NCBI RefSeq assembly: GCF_947172395.1
Contig: NC_069083.1
Coordinates: forward strand, 10,758,501 to 10,822,500
DNA from: Bicyclus anynana
Taxonomy: Eukaryota > Arthropoda > Insecta > Lepidoptera > Nymphalidae
Length of the DNA stretch: 64,000 nucleotides
Direction: 5' to 3'
Shown: positions 45,377 through 55,762 of the stretch, piece by piece
Numbering within the stretch: position 1 is the stretch's first letter
Layout: every line of letters begins with the position of its first letter
Translations under genes and position numbers: made by a program
Notes under the pieces: model-generated
Told to the model about the DNA's origin: nothing
The model's input: the letters and a program-made list of their open reading frames with translations, nothing else
Database searches by the model: none

Positions 45377-46354
45377 TCATACAGTAATCTCTCTCGGGTT
45401 TAGTTTAACTAGTTTCACAGATTCGTCCCACACTATCTTCGCCAAATCTTCATTATAAACTTCTGAAGAGGCCTCATAAAGCTTACAATTGTAAAACATC
45501 TCACCATTTACAGTTTCAGCATTCAAATCCAAGGCCGCGTAAATAGTAGTTTGTGCCCCTTGCCAAGGAGTCTTTAAAAATACACGCGCTGCTGCTGAGG
45601 ATGTATATGTCGTCGCTTTAAAAATTACATTACTTGGTTTAAGTATATACGTTGCTACTATTCCTGGATCAGCGTTGTTGACTACTACATATGATTCTGT
45701 CAATCTTCTTGCCAGTTCTCGAGTGAAAATTGCCATACATAGTTTACTATTCGCGTATATTTGGAATGATGTCCAATGTTTTATATCATTTATCTTTTCA
45801 AGATCAATCTTACCGATAAAGTGTGCTTGGGACGTCACGTTAACTATCCGAGATTTTATAGATGCTTGACCTGTTTTCTTTAGAACAGGTAGAAGTAATA
45901 ATGTTAGTAAAAAGTGCCCGAAATAATTGATCTGCATTGTGGAACTTAACTCATCGTTGGTAATGTATTCTTTATGAAAAAAAACTCCTGCGTTATTGAC
46001 CAGCATATCCAATCTTTCTTCTACATTAGTTATTTCATTTGCAAACTTTCTGACCGATGCCAAAGATGATAGATCTAAGAGTTTGAATACAATTTCTTTA
46101 TTTCTTGTCTTTCTGATAATATATTCTCGAGCGTTGACACCCTCTTGTTCGAATGGACAAGCAATTATAACTCGCGCGCCACGTTCTGCGAAATCTTTAG
46201 CGATTTGTAATCCCATACCTGTGGTTCCTCCAGTTATCAGAGCAGTCCTTCCATCGAGTCTTCGTTTTGATCGACAAATTGCATATGAACGCTTTAAGTA
46301 AACTGCCGATAAGATTACTGCAAGCAATATTAAGTATATACACAACATTAGCAC
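45377..46354 (-). CDS. Short-chain dehydrogenase/reductase, retinol-dehydrogenase-like
   Basis: The intact 325-codon frame has all classical SDR motifs. An N-terminal hydrophobic segment (residues 1-20) would anchor it in a membrane. The cofactor motif TGGTTGMG lies at 41-48 and D94 at the usual adenine-pocket position. NNAG is at 120-123. The catalytic tetrad is N143, S175, Y200 and K204 (YANSK), followed by DPG at 229-231. Length and anchor fit RDH11/12/13-type enzymes, which oxidise or reduce retinoids or other lipid alcohols and aldehydes with NADP(H) or NAD(H); the substrate cannot be told from sequence. The gene has no introns, which may indicate a retrocopy. The start is the first ATG, with another in frame at codon 3. 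A TIR element lies 147 bp upstream. Confidence 0.93.
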   Translation of the reverse strand: MLMLCIYLILLAVILSAVYLKRSYAICRSKRRLDGRTALITGGTTGMGLQIAKDFAERGARVIIACPFEQEGVNAREYIIRKTRNKEIVFKLLDLSSLASVRKFANEITNVEERLDMLVNNAGVFFHKEYITNDELSSTMQINYFGHFLLTLLLLPVLKKTGQASIKSRIVNVTSQAHFIGKIDLEKINDIKHWTSFQIYANSKLCMAIFTRELARRLTESYVVVNNADPGIVATYILKPSNVIFKATTYTSSAAARVFLKTPWQGAQTTIYAALDLNAETVNGEMFYNCKLYEASSEVYNEDLAKIVWDESVKLVKLNPREITV

Positions 46355-46500
46355 TCAATTTATAAACAATGCTTCTAAATAAATACAGATAAACTCAAGT
46401 CAACTCCCTATAAGGTCTGATGATGAACTAAAGTAAAATTAAAAACAACAACAAAAGTTGTGAACTATTGCTTGTGTTTTACATGAAAATCACTGTCTAT

Positions 46501-47123
46501 TTTTTAACCGACTTCAAAAAGGAGGAGGTTCTCAATTTGATCGGTATGTTTTTTTTATGCATGTACATCGATTATTAGATAAGACTTCTGAACTGATTTG
46601 AAAAATATTTTTTTGGTTTTAAAAGGTATACTTCCCATGTAGTCTTACATTCATCATCTGATGATGGAAGATTGAATAAATAAAAAAAATAGAATTGAAT
46701 GACATTGTATGTGCTACTCGTACCTTCTGATCAGTTTGAAGGCGGTACCAAGTTAGTGCTGTGTAAATTAACGCCGTTCCTGAAAGAATTGTCTCGAAAT
46801 TTTAAATATTCATGATTTAAACGACTTGAATTAATACAATAACTTGGTACCGCCTTTAAACTGTTCAGAAGGTACGAGGTAGCACATAGGATGTTCTTTT
46901 TCGCTTTTTAGTTTTGTAGAAACATTTTTGTGAATTTGAAGTCTATTAAGTTCTATTTTTTTATTAGGTTTGGAAGTCGGTTGTATTTTTTTATTAAAAT
47001 TTAATTACTAAAATATGCATTTCAATAATGAAAATCCCATTTAAATAAACTAAAATTATTGGTTTTTGAAAAAAACGAAAATCTAACTAATAAAGAACCT
47101 CCCGTTTTGTAGGCGGTTAAAAA
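46501..47123. mobile_element. TIR DNA element, non-autonomous, with nested MITE
   Basis: The left end TTTTTAACCGACTTCAAAAA continues GGAGGAGGTTCT; the right end (47094-47123) is its imperfect complement AGAACCTCCCGTTTTGTAGG, then CGGTTAAAAA. No transposase is present. The interior has TTTTTCGCTTTTTAGTTTTG, a sequence also seen near 44910. A second element is nested at 46708-46888. Its left end lies about 150 bp upstream of the SDR start codon. Confidence 0.8.
46708..46888. mobile_element. MITE (181 bp) nested in the TIR element
   Basis: The left end TATGTGCTACTCGTACCTTC and the right end are inverted copies for about 45 bp (GGCGGTACCAAGTTA in both). The ends begin with TA, consistent with a Tc1/mariner-type TA target. 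No coding capacity. Confidence 0.85.
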
Positions 47124-47529
47124 CTACTATCATAGAATAAAACAATTAATACTTTGTTATGTTGATTTCAGAAAAGTTCTCGCTCAGCAAAATGAGGTGG
47201 CCAGTTTAGTGACGTCACGACTCACGGCGCCAGCAGCTTTATACAAGATCCCCACGTTCACTTTCTATGGGCGATCTCCGAGCACGTAAACTGTAATCAG
47301 TCTAATATTTGATTCAGAAAGAATACAATAATAAACTTAAGCTAACTTAGCCTAATAACTATAAAAATCATGCCCACATGGAACGGCAGGCTGATTATTC
47401 TCTGCAGAAAATGAGCCAGCCCTTCTGTCACCAGGCTCCGATTATACAACTCAAAAAATATACCCAACACACTTTTAATAATTTACTTTTTAATATAGCT
47501 AGAAAGAGTTCATAGCATCATTACAATCA
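47124..47529. other. Unassigned spacer
   Basis: Some GC-richer sequence (GTGACGTCACGACTCACGGC, which includes a palindromic TGACGTCA CREB/ATF site at about 47210). No gene recognised. Confidence 0.4.
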
Positions 47530-47886
47530 GTTTTTTGCTAATGTCGCAGGAATCATGGTGTTCTTCGGGACAACCTATATTATAATCCAGGACATAATTT
47601 ATCTCCATTCAAAATTTTAGCCAAGTCAATAGTCGCGACTTTAAAGAGTAACAAACACCCATACAAACTGTCGCGTTGAAAAATATTAGTAGGAAATAGA
47701 AAACTATCAGCTTTTCGAAAATCTCGCGGGAACTATGATTTTTTTCGAATCAAAAAGTAAGCCTTGTGTTATTCCTGGACATAATCTATCTCCATTCCAT
47801 CGGTTCATCTATCGGTTTAATAATCGTAACTTTAAAGAGTAACAAACATCCATACAAACTTTCGCGTTTATAATATTGTAGGATAA
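47530..47886 (-). mobile_element. Two adjacent Helitron-like partial copies
   Basis: Two successive units in the same orientation carry the same blocks: AATCTCGCGGGAACTATGAT or its variant, ATAATTTATCTCCATTC, TTTAAAGAGTAACAAACA, then CATACAAACTNTCGCGTT and an AATATTAGTAGG-type end. The units are about 47530-47690 and 47705-47886. The 3' hairpin end is missing in both. Confidence 0.7.
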
Positions 47887-48127
47887 ACTGCTAACATTTG
47901 ACGCATGACGTAAACACCGGGCAATGCCGACAAGGCTATTCTCAGATTGAAGAGTCTGAATTAACCAGGTTCAATAGCGTATATATCGGCTAAGGAATAT
48001 TTTACTCAACATATATACTATTCATACTTTTCAGAGTTTTTACATGTTAATCTTAATAATGGGTCCGGATTGAAAAATCCTTTTTAGATAAATACTCGTA
48101 ACTTTCGGATTTCGTCTGGACATAGAT

Positions 48128-48156
48128 AGAAATGTATTTGATTGAAATACATTTCT
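48128..48156. repeat. Short perfect hairpin
   Basis: AGAAATGTATTT (48128-48139) and its exact complement (48145-48156) around GATTG. Confidence 0.9.
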
Positions 48157-48309
48157 CAGAGATATCGCAGGGCTTTTCTTGTAATAGAAGGAGAGCCGGT
48201 GGCAACCTGATATAGCTCATTATATGTATGATGGATTTAAGTTTGTCGGCCCATGCTCCTACTAATAAGTACCACGGTTGTCAAATATTGGATTGGACAG
48301 TGGTGGATT

Positions 48310-48587
48310 CGCATTAGAAACGACCTTCACCCATACATTTATTAGATGAAAACTATTTTATATCAAAATTAGGATGTTAATTAATATGTTGAGAGTTGTT
48401 AATAATTCAAATAGTTAATAATCAAATAATTAATCAATTAGTAGATAATAGTTTCGCCAGGTTTTTAAGCAAACCCACTCGCAATATATTTTTTAATTTT
48501 AATGGAAAAATATATATTTTTAACGGACTAAATTTAAAAAATACTTTTCATTGAATAAATAGATGGGTGAAGGTCGTTTCTAATTCG
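48310..48587. mobile_element. MITE with about 35-bp terminal inverted repeats
   Basis: The left end CGCATTAGAAACGACCTTCA, then CCCATACATTTATTA, pairs with the right end GAATAAATAGATGGGTGAAG, then GTCGTTTCTAATTCG. The 200-bp interior is AT-rich and non-coding. Confidence 0.8.
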
Positions 48588-48624
48588 GATATTCTACTAG
48601 AAAGGCCTTAATGATTTAATTATT

Positions 48625-48830
48625 AAGGGTCCAGATTATCAATTGTCCAAGTATAAACGTGTTTTTTTTAATTTTCCAAAGTATTCCATGGTGACAAATA
48701 TCGTCAGTCCCTTAGCTAATGGCAACCTTTTGCTAGAGGCCTTTAAAATTGGTTATTCGAAGGGTTGCCGCGAAGCTAAGTAAATAGTGACTAGGGACAT
48801 GCCTTCTCATATCATGCCCTTATAATAGCT
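48625..48830. mobile_element. Decayed relative of the 22089-22570 fold-back element
   Basis: Blocks resembling that element occur in order: TCCAGATTATCAATTGTCCA with AAGTATAAACGTG, then GAAGGGTTGCCGCGAAGCTA and TTCTCATATCATGC. Both terminal ends are missing or unrecognisable. Confidence 0.45.
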
Positions 48831-48839
48831 CTCTAATCT

Positions 48840-51084
48840 AATAAGTTCTCGTTCTAATATAATAAAGAGTTATTACTAAATGTTGATAGATATGTTTGAC
48901 ACACAAACAAACAGTTACCAGTTACAGTTTTTTGACCTGATTTATTTTCCTGTAATTGATTGTACATTATTTATTATTCTTTCCAGCTGTTAGTCATTTA
49001 TGCGAGCGTTAGCAACATTGGCCGTTTGCCATCACCAATCACGGACAAACGTGACTCAGGACTTACAGGCGCGATGTTTGCACGGCTCAAACCGCCTTCT
49101 AGCTTGTACCGCACATATTTCAATACAATTAGCAACTTGTAGCGGAGTATCGCTAGTTTTTGTTTGCAGCCTGTGAACACGCGATTTCACCGGGAAACAA
49201 GACGTACGATGATACCTTTCGCTTGATTCAACACCGGATAATGGACAGAAAAAAGTTGCTCCACTTCCCAATGACGTTTGTTCGATTCGACGCTCTATAC
49301 ATAGTCCTAGAAAACAACATAGCTTTATTTCCCGTTGTTACGTTGGTATGTTATTAACAACTTCTTTAATTACTTGGTTTGACTTCCAGAATTTTATATT
49401 TATGCTTCCGGTTTATACCTAATCGTCATCCACCTTTATTCAATTTTTAATGTTATTAAGGTAAAAGCTGTTTAAAATTTTGCCGCCAGTTCGCCCAATT
49501 GATCACGACATGTTAGAAACGCAATCTCTGAGGGGCCGGACTTTAATTGTAGTAAATCGATATTTATAATGAGGTGAGACTTTTATCTACCCACAACTTG
49601 ACAATGTTTTTAAAAGAGCGAACTGGGTCGGCGTCTCTTCAAGGCAGTTTCATAAAGTTTGTAAAAAAGTTCTCAGTCGTCTTCGCAAAATTAATTAACT
49701 TGAGAAAAATCAAGCAGTCGATGATAAAGTCACAAGATACGATATATTATGAGTCAAATTTCTTTGGAATTCAGCTTTGTCCTCAAATTTTATTAGACGT
49801 GGACACCCTACCTGTAGATTTTAAGACAACTGAATGCCTTAAATAATACAAGTTTACTTATACACATATGCTTGGTGTCTCAAACTCCGCGGTTCTTGTC
49901 TAATTTTGACTAAATTGGCTGGTGTGTATTGACGTACCCACTCCTAACACAGTCTTTTCCGACTAGTTGAAGGAGAATGGGAAGATTGGTCATATTAAAA
50001 CAATATGGCAAATATTCTTTATAAAAAAAAATAAGGAAAAGAAACTTACAGTTTGCAAAACACGTTCACATCGGCATTGAACTTTAGGCTAAACATTAAG
50101 GGGAAGAGACGACATGCGCTTGGCACCGCCCCAACCTCTGAAGTCAACACACAGCGGAAGCTCATATTTAGACGTGTAAAATCTAAGCTCCTTGTGTAAA
50201 ATACTCTGTATAGTCATCATAGGATTATGGATGTAATTTTTCTCTCACATTTTAATCTGACAAATTTTACTAAAGTGACATTTTGCTTCTGTTATTACAT
50301 TGGAATAATCAGTACATCCAATCCATGTTTACGAGGCTATAACTTTTCTCATACACATACATCAGACTAAGTTTATAAAAACGACATGGATGCCTTAAAT
50401 AGGTATTAGGTTACATGGTAAAAGTTGCTTGTTGTTTGATAACTTGGACTTAAGTCTGAATTACCTGAAATGATGCACATTTCAGGTAAGTATTCCTAGC
50501 TACTTTAAGCCTAGATATTTTTCCTCTACCTAATCAAAATTCGTTCGTGTCAAGTACACTTACAAGCACTTTTGAAACGCGAATTGACTATTTAGACCAA
50601 TACTGGAGAAGGAATTTTCGCTTTTGTATTTCTATTTATATATTTGCATGTATAGCGTCTACCTAGTTCAAAACTTTTTATACGATAACTTTACTTACCA
50701 AGATATGGCTTTAAATTTAAAAAACCTGTTCCTATCACTCCATAAAAGTCAATTTTACTACTTACTAGATAGCTATTAGTAGACATATATTGTAATAGAT
50801 ACAGGCAACGAGGCATTGGTAAAGTCAAGTCAAATGCTAATAAGCCTGATAGCTTATCTAATGTGAATATATGACTCAACACAATTGTATTGAAAGAACA
50901 ATAGATTATCTTGTAATATTACAATTCGACGTGCTCAGTAGGTTAGGCGTTCATAACGCTTGGATATATTTGACCGACTTGTTATTTACACGGAGTTAAG
51001 TAGGTAACCTACCTAATTAGGTATAATATTTTGGACTAGGCTATATAGCCAGCTGGCTTCAATGATAGCTAGACATAATATCTG
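48840..51084. other. Mostly unique intergenic DNA
   Basis: A GC-richer unique patch at 49010-49260 has overlapping frames on both strands (for example GGCCGTTTGCCATCACCAAT) but no domain, and may be regulatory. A 90-codon plus-strand frame at 49574-49846 is not recognised. A family C SINE tail lies at 49930-50010, listed separately. The rest is AT-rich. Confidence 0.4.
49930..50010 (+). mobile_element. SINE family C, tail only
   Basis: CCCACTCCTAACACAGTCTT, GACTAGTTGAAGGAGAATGG and GAAGATTGGTCATATT match the body of the copy at 61728-61880. The tRNA-like head is absent. Confidence 0.75.
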
Positions 51085-51262
51085 ATTTTTTTTACTTTAC
51101 AAGTTAGCCCTTGACTATAATCTCCTGTGATGGTAAGTGATGATGCAATTTAAGATGGAAGCGGGCTAACTTGTCAGGAGGAGGATGTCTATTCACACTC
51201 CTTTCGGTCTCTACACGACATCGTACCGGAACGCAAGATTGCTTGGCGGTAAGTACGCCTTT
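51085..51262 (-). mobile_element. SINE family A, 5'-truncated
   Basis: Contains TTACAAGTTAGCCCTTGACT, GATGGTAAGTGATGATGCAA, GCTAACTTGTCAGGAGGAGG and ACGACATCGTACCGGAACGC in the family A order. The 121-codon frame beginning inside it is a by-product. Confidence 0.85.
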
Positions 51263-51839
51263 CCAGACCTGGTCTGGTCGACCAGGTTTGGATGATGGGA
51301 GGGACGCCTATGAAAAGGCGACACTTTGCATTGAAGAACATACAATAAGTCATGATATTCATACGGCCGTCAACTTCAAACCTTTAGTATCTATTTGCGC
51401 ATCTATAGTTTACAGGCAACCATACTCAAGCCGAGATACCCGTAATGCAGTTATAGTTTGTAGTTGTGCTGAAAAAAAATCGGTAGAATCTCCGGCAAGA
51501 CTCCAATCCTATCTAATCTTAGAATTTAACCAGTGAAAATATTTTCACTCGCATTCTTAATTTCACTTTCTTACCCGATTGGTTCGTAGTGATTACTCCA
51601 CTGGTACCTACAGTCTTTGACGTCGCATGCCACGAACACGCACGCAAAATTCATAAACACAAAACGCGAACATAAAAACCGCTTTCGTGATGAGCGATTC
51701 GTTATACTAGTTTCACTTCTGATGATCAGTTATTTTTGTTGGCGATAGTTACATTACGTGTTATGGATCGATGAGTCGTGGTATTTGTCACAGTTTGACT
51801 TATTTTGTAATCTTTAAATTATATTGTGCGTATTATTTG

Positions 51840-52010
51840 ACGGCCGCCTGGCGCAGTGGATAGTGACTGCGCCACGCGGCTTGCTGCTTTCTGCATCCAC
51901 AGCCTTGGTTTCGAATCCCACACCTGGAAAATATGTGTCTTGACCATGGGTATTTATTTCCATGTGTGGGTGTTCCTATACATTATTTACATAAGTATAA
52001 ATATGTAGTA
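51840..52010 (+). mobile_element. SINE family D
   Basis: A tRNA-like head (A box in CTGGCGCAGTGGATAGTGAC, B box in TTGGTTTCGAATCCCACA) is followed by a body with CCATGTGTGGGTGTTCCTAT and ACATAAGTATAAATATGTAG. It directly abuts a Helitron-like element at 52011. It is not a tRNA gene. Confidence 0.8.
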
Positions 52011-52201
52011 TCTATACTAATATTATAAAGCTGAAAAGTTTGTTTGGTTGATTGCGCTAAACTCAGGAACTGGTCCGATTTGAAAAATTTTTCAGTGTTA
52101 GATAGCCCATTTATCGAGGAAAACTATTATGCTCGTATTCCTACAGGAGCGGGAAAAACAAGGGTGAAACCACGCGGTTCCCTCTATATATAGCCCGCTA
52201 G
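52011..52201 (+). mobile_element. Helitron-like non-autonomous element
   Basis: Starts TCTATACTAATATTATAAAG after an A and ends with CTAG (52198-52201). Internal blocks are TCCGATTTGAAAAATTTTTC, AGTGTTAGATAGCCCATTTA and GTGAAACCACGCGG. It was inserted at the end of SINE family D. Confidence 0.8.
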
Positions 52202-53499
52202 CTATACTCGTATATCATAAAATTATCTATCTTAGCCTAACTATCTTAGTCGATAAGTAAATAGCTTATGTGGCTGCGGTCCTAGGTTTCGAGGACCGAG
52301 TCGCATTATCTGATACTGATAGTGATTGTGAAATACTTAGTCAAACATTACCACCCTACGCCACCTAACCCGCATTAAACTAGTAGCATGAAAGGTCTAA
52401 GCTTAGTCATTGTCATGGTCATGAAGTCATAAGTACATACCATTCTTGTAACCCAGGCCTCCAAGAAAAGTTGCTTTCTTTATAGAAATTCTAAGTAACA
52501 GCCTGGCCAACTATAACAATATGAGTAGTGTGCGGTTTCAGAGCACGTAAAGCCGTAGTTTCTGCAGTATTATCTTCCGCGTAGGTGCGAGTATACCTTT
52601 ACCACCTAGCCATGTGCCATGTACCATCTTCTCTGTTAGCTAACTTATGGAATAAGTTAGGAGTGGTAAGAGGTAGATAATTATCTACCTTTTAGATAGG
52701 GTATACTTCTAGAGGGGACATCTGGCGAGGCCAGACCGGTGATTATTTTTAACTACCACCAACCAATTCCCATGGTATACACACTGTATATGGACACAGG
52801 TTCATTGGTGTCTCGACATTGTTCCCCTCACAAACCTCCCTATAGCCTCCATGAACCTGACAATATCCCCTATGGTGAAATTAGTCAGGTCTTCTTCATT
52901 CAATGTATCAAGTAACTCCTATCATACCAGGTTGAACATGAAACACTCAATCACTATAGGTACTTACCTAAATACTTTTTAGTTAGTAGGCATATACATT
53001 GAAAATAAATATAGCAGATATTAAGTACTCAGAATTCATAGCAATGAAATGATTGTACTCAAAACTTATTATATATTTACTTGACAACAATGCCACATGG
53101 TAATTTATGATTAATATAAAACTGGTGCGGTCAAAGACCAAAGCTCTCGAACGGAAGTTAACAATCGATGCGACTGTGACCATAATTAAAAAGTCGCTTA
53201 TGGTGAGCATTATAAGTACGTACTTAATACATACATAATGTATTACGAATAGTTATTACTCTTGGGGTCATACTGATAACAATGCGTATGACTCAGATTT
53301 GAAACATAATAAGTATTATCATAGTTTTGTTCGGTACTTACTGTGTTTTTGTGATATGCGATGGATACCGTGACGTAGCCTATTTAGTAAAACGTAAATT
53401 TATAATAGGTCCGCTGCGCAATATAAGCCGTTAGTCAGCTGTTATACCGCTTTAACTTTTTTGTCATTAAATATCCATGATAGTCGGAAGGTGCATTTT
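52202..53499. other. Unassigned intergenic DNA
   Basis: No gene or clear repeat. Short inverted motifs (TAGCTAACTTATGGAATAAG near 52640) are within chance expectation. Confidence 0.4.
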
Positions 53500-53940
53500 T
53501 TTTTCGTAAGCGGGAAAATCCTCATGGACACCCGTTTGGGTAATGCCGGACTCCTACTGGCTAAAACCCCTCCAACCTAGAATAACGCTGATGTACCTGC
53601 CATTTAACCTACAACATGCGTCACAGTCTCTTTCACTTTTCGAGTTCCCTTTCATCCTTCTCCTTTGTTATTCTAAAAAAATTCTTGATTACGTCCTATT
53701 TGTTACTCGCTTCTAACATTTTATTTATTAGGTTTTCCACTGTGATGTCCTGTCCTACCTATTTTGTCACTTCCTCTCCTTAAAGAAGGAAGGTGCCTTC
53801 TTAAATACATTACATTATGTAAGCATCCTTCACTGCTTTCTCGCCAATTTCTGCATTTCTTATTTCCACTTTCTCAAACTCTGGAACGTCTACTAATTCA
53901 AACAAGGAGAGTGAACGACTGAACGCTATCAATTTCTTTA
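53500..53940 (-). mobile_element. Decayed retroelement coding fragment
   Basis: The minus strand, with several stops, reads as coding in places: FELVDVPEFEKVEIRNAEIG near 53900, then ENLINKMLEASNK, KNFFRITKEKDERELEK and finally VRHYPNGCP near 53550. The style is that of a gag or ORF1 region of an interspersed retroelement. The family is not identified. Confidence 0.4.
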
Positions 53941-54878
53941 ATATCTCAGAATAGAGTAATCAGACGATGTAATATTATAAACGTACAATATCCGTATACA
54001 AGCACAGAAAACATATGTACAAGATAGAAGCTTTAGAGATCTTCATCTAATCTTTTAAAAAAGACAGTGATGACATACGTATATGAAAACCACAACTGAA
54101 ACTCATCAAATGAGCTTCTGAAAGAAACATTAAGAAGTACCTATCATCGTCACAAGTAATCTCGTGATGGTGATACCTAAGTGTTCGTTGAGAATCGGTT
54201 GATATACATGCCCAACCGAACCTGTTCAACACGTGGCTGCATTTTATATCTTAGGGTCCACCGAACACAATGCGCGTCTGATGTCCCTCATTTTGTTATT
54301 GTGTCGTCGTCGAAGCTAGCACGTGTTCACTTGCTCATCCCACCCGCCGACTTGGGATGAATCTCTCAAAATTATAACCTAAACTATATGCAATAAAACA
54401 CATAACTGCTTCCACCGTACACGATAATTGACGAGCACATTTCCACACAACAGAACAGGAAACTACAAACTATATAACAAAGAAGAACGACCTTTTTATA
54501 GTAATTGTAGCACTAACGCAGCAATACGTTGTGGAGGAAGATACCATACTAGGAATTACCCTATAGCAAAGTCCTATTGTTTGTTGCAAATTATTGTTTG
54601 ATTTACAATAGTTAGGTGCTCGGGCAGTTATAAGGAAAAAGCGTCTCTACTTAAACCAAATTATTTTAATTAGGTACAATTTGCGGTCAAATGAAACATT
54701 TATTTACCTTTGTACATAATAAATATCATTTAAATTTCATTATTTTATAGATTTATTAGGTAGTAATTAGTAATAAGTATTACAAAAATACAATTCTATG
54801 TACCTAAATAATAAATGACCAGTGTTCACGCCGGACATTTTTATACGTCCATGTATACCTATAAGCCTTTCAGCAGAC

Positions 54879-55078
54879 TAATATTATAAACTACTAATTA
54901 CAAACGCAAAAGTTTGTATGGATGTTTAGCTGTTTGTTACTCTTTAACGCCGCATCTACTGAACCAATTTGGCTGAAATTTACACATAGGCTACTCTTCA
55001 CCTCGGAAAAATCCATGGTTTTCGAGGGATTTGTGAAAAACTAAATATTATGCGGACGAAGTCGCGGGCGTACGCTAG
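54879..55078 (+). mobile_element. Helitron-like non-autonomous element
   Basis: The 5' part has GACTAATATTATAAACTAC, the middle AAGTTTGTATGGATGTTTAG and CTGAACCAATTTGGCTGAAA, and the end GCGGACGAAGTCGCGGGCG, then TACGCTAG before T. The 3' stem GCGGACG pairs with CGTACGC except at one base. Confidence 0.85.
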
Positions 55079-55139
55079 TTATAACATACTCACACAAAAA
55101 TATCTTACTTTATCGTGATTACATCGTAAAGTAAAATAA

Positions 55140-55345
55140 TATGGACCAGTGCTCAGAGTATGAGACTTCCGATTACGAGGTCCTTGGCTAGAGTTCTCGA
55201 TCGGGCTTTTGTATCTTCTAAGAAATTCTCAGTTATAAATTATAACCCAAAGTTAGGAAATCTTTGGTGTGTCGTTGCCGACGACGTTCGTTTCGGAGAG
55301 CACGTTTTGCCATCTCAGTATATTAATAGCTGATAACGATCGTTA
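55140..55345 (+). mobile_element. Decayed SINE or LINE-tail fragment (family E)
   Basis: ATTACGAGGTCCTTGGCTAG and TTCTCGATCGGGCTTTT look like an eroded B-box region of a tRNA head. They are followed by TCAGTTATAAATTATAACCC, GGTGTGTCGTTGCC and GATAACGATCGTTACGAAAT. No second copy in the window. Confidence 0.45.
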
Positions 55346-55454
55346 CGAAATCAAACCATCAAATATAACCATAAGAAATCCTAGGAGGTAAACCTGGTCC
55401 TGTAGTGTGCCTTTAAAACAGGCTAATAATGATGAAGTTAATTTATGAATTCTG

Positions 55455-55762
55455 CAGAAGAACCAAAGTCACCGACATAGCTCAACGAATCGCAAGGCTG
55501 ACGCTGAAGTAGCAATGGGCGAGGCACATAGTTCGAAGAGCCGATGGACGTTGGTGTCCCAAGGTGCTTGAATGGTGACCCCACACTAGAAAACGCAGTA
55601 TTGGTCGATACCCCACCAGGTGGACTGACGACATCGAGCGAGTCGCATGGGATTCGCTGAATGCACGAGGCTCAGGATCGTGATATTTGGAAGTCCCTAC
55701 AAAAGGCATGTCCTGATTCCCGCAATGGACGTCCATCGGTTGATATGATGATGATGATTATG
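55455..55762 (+). mobile_element. RTE-type LINE 3' end, decayed
   Basis: Plus-strand copy of the RT C-terminal end: AACCAAAGTCACCGACATAG, GAGCCGATGGACGTTGGTGT, GTGGACTGACGACATCGAGC and GGACGTCCATCGGTTGATAT, then a (GATGAT)n tail. A stop (AAGTAG) and frameshifts interrupt the frame. Confidence 0.85.

Noticed and set aside
45675..46301. Plus-strand ORFs inside the SDR gene
   Set aside because: They are antisense shadows of the well-supported minus-strand SDR coding region.
51171..51536. 121-aa plus-strand ORF
   Set aside because: Its first part lies in a family A SINE, and the rest has no recognisable domain.
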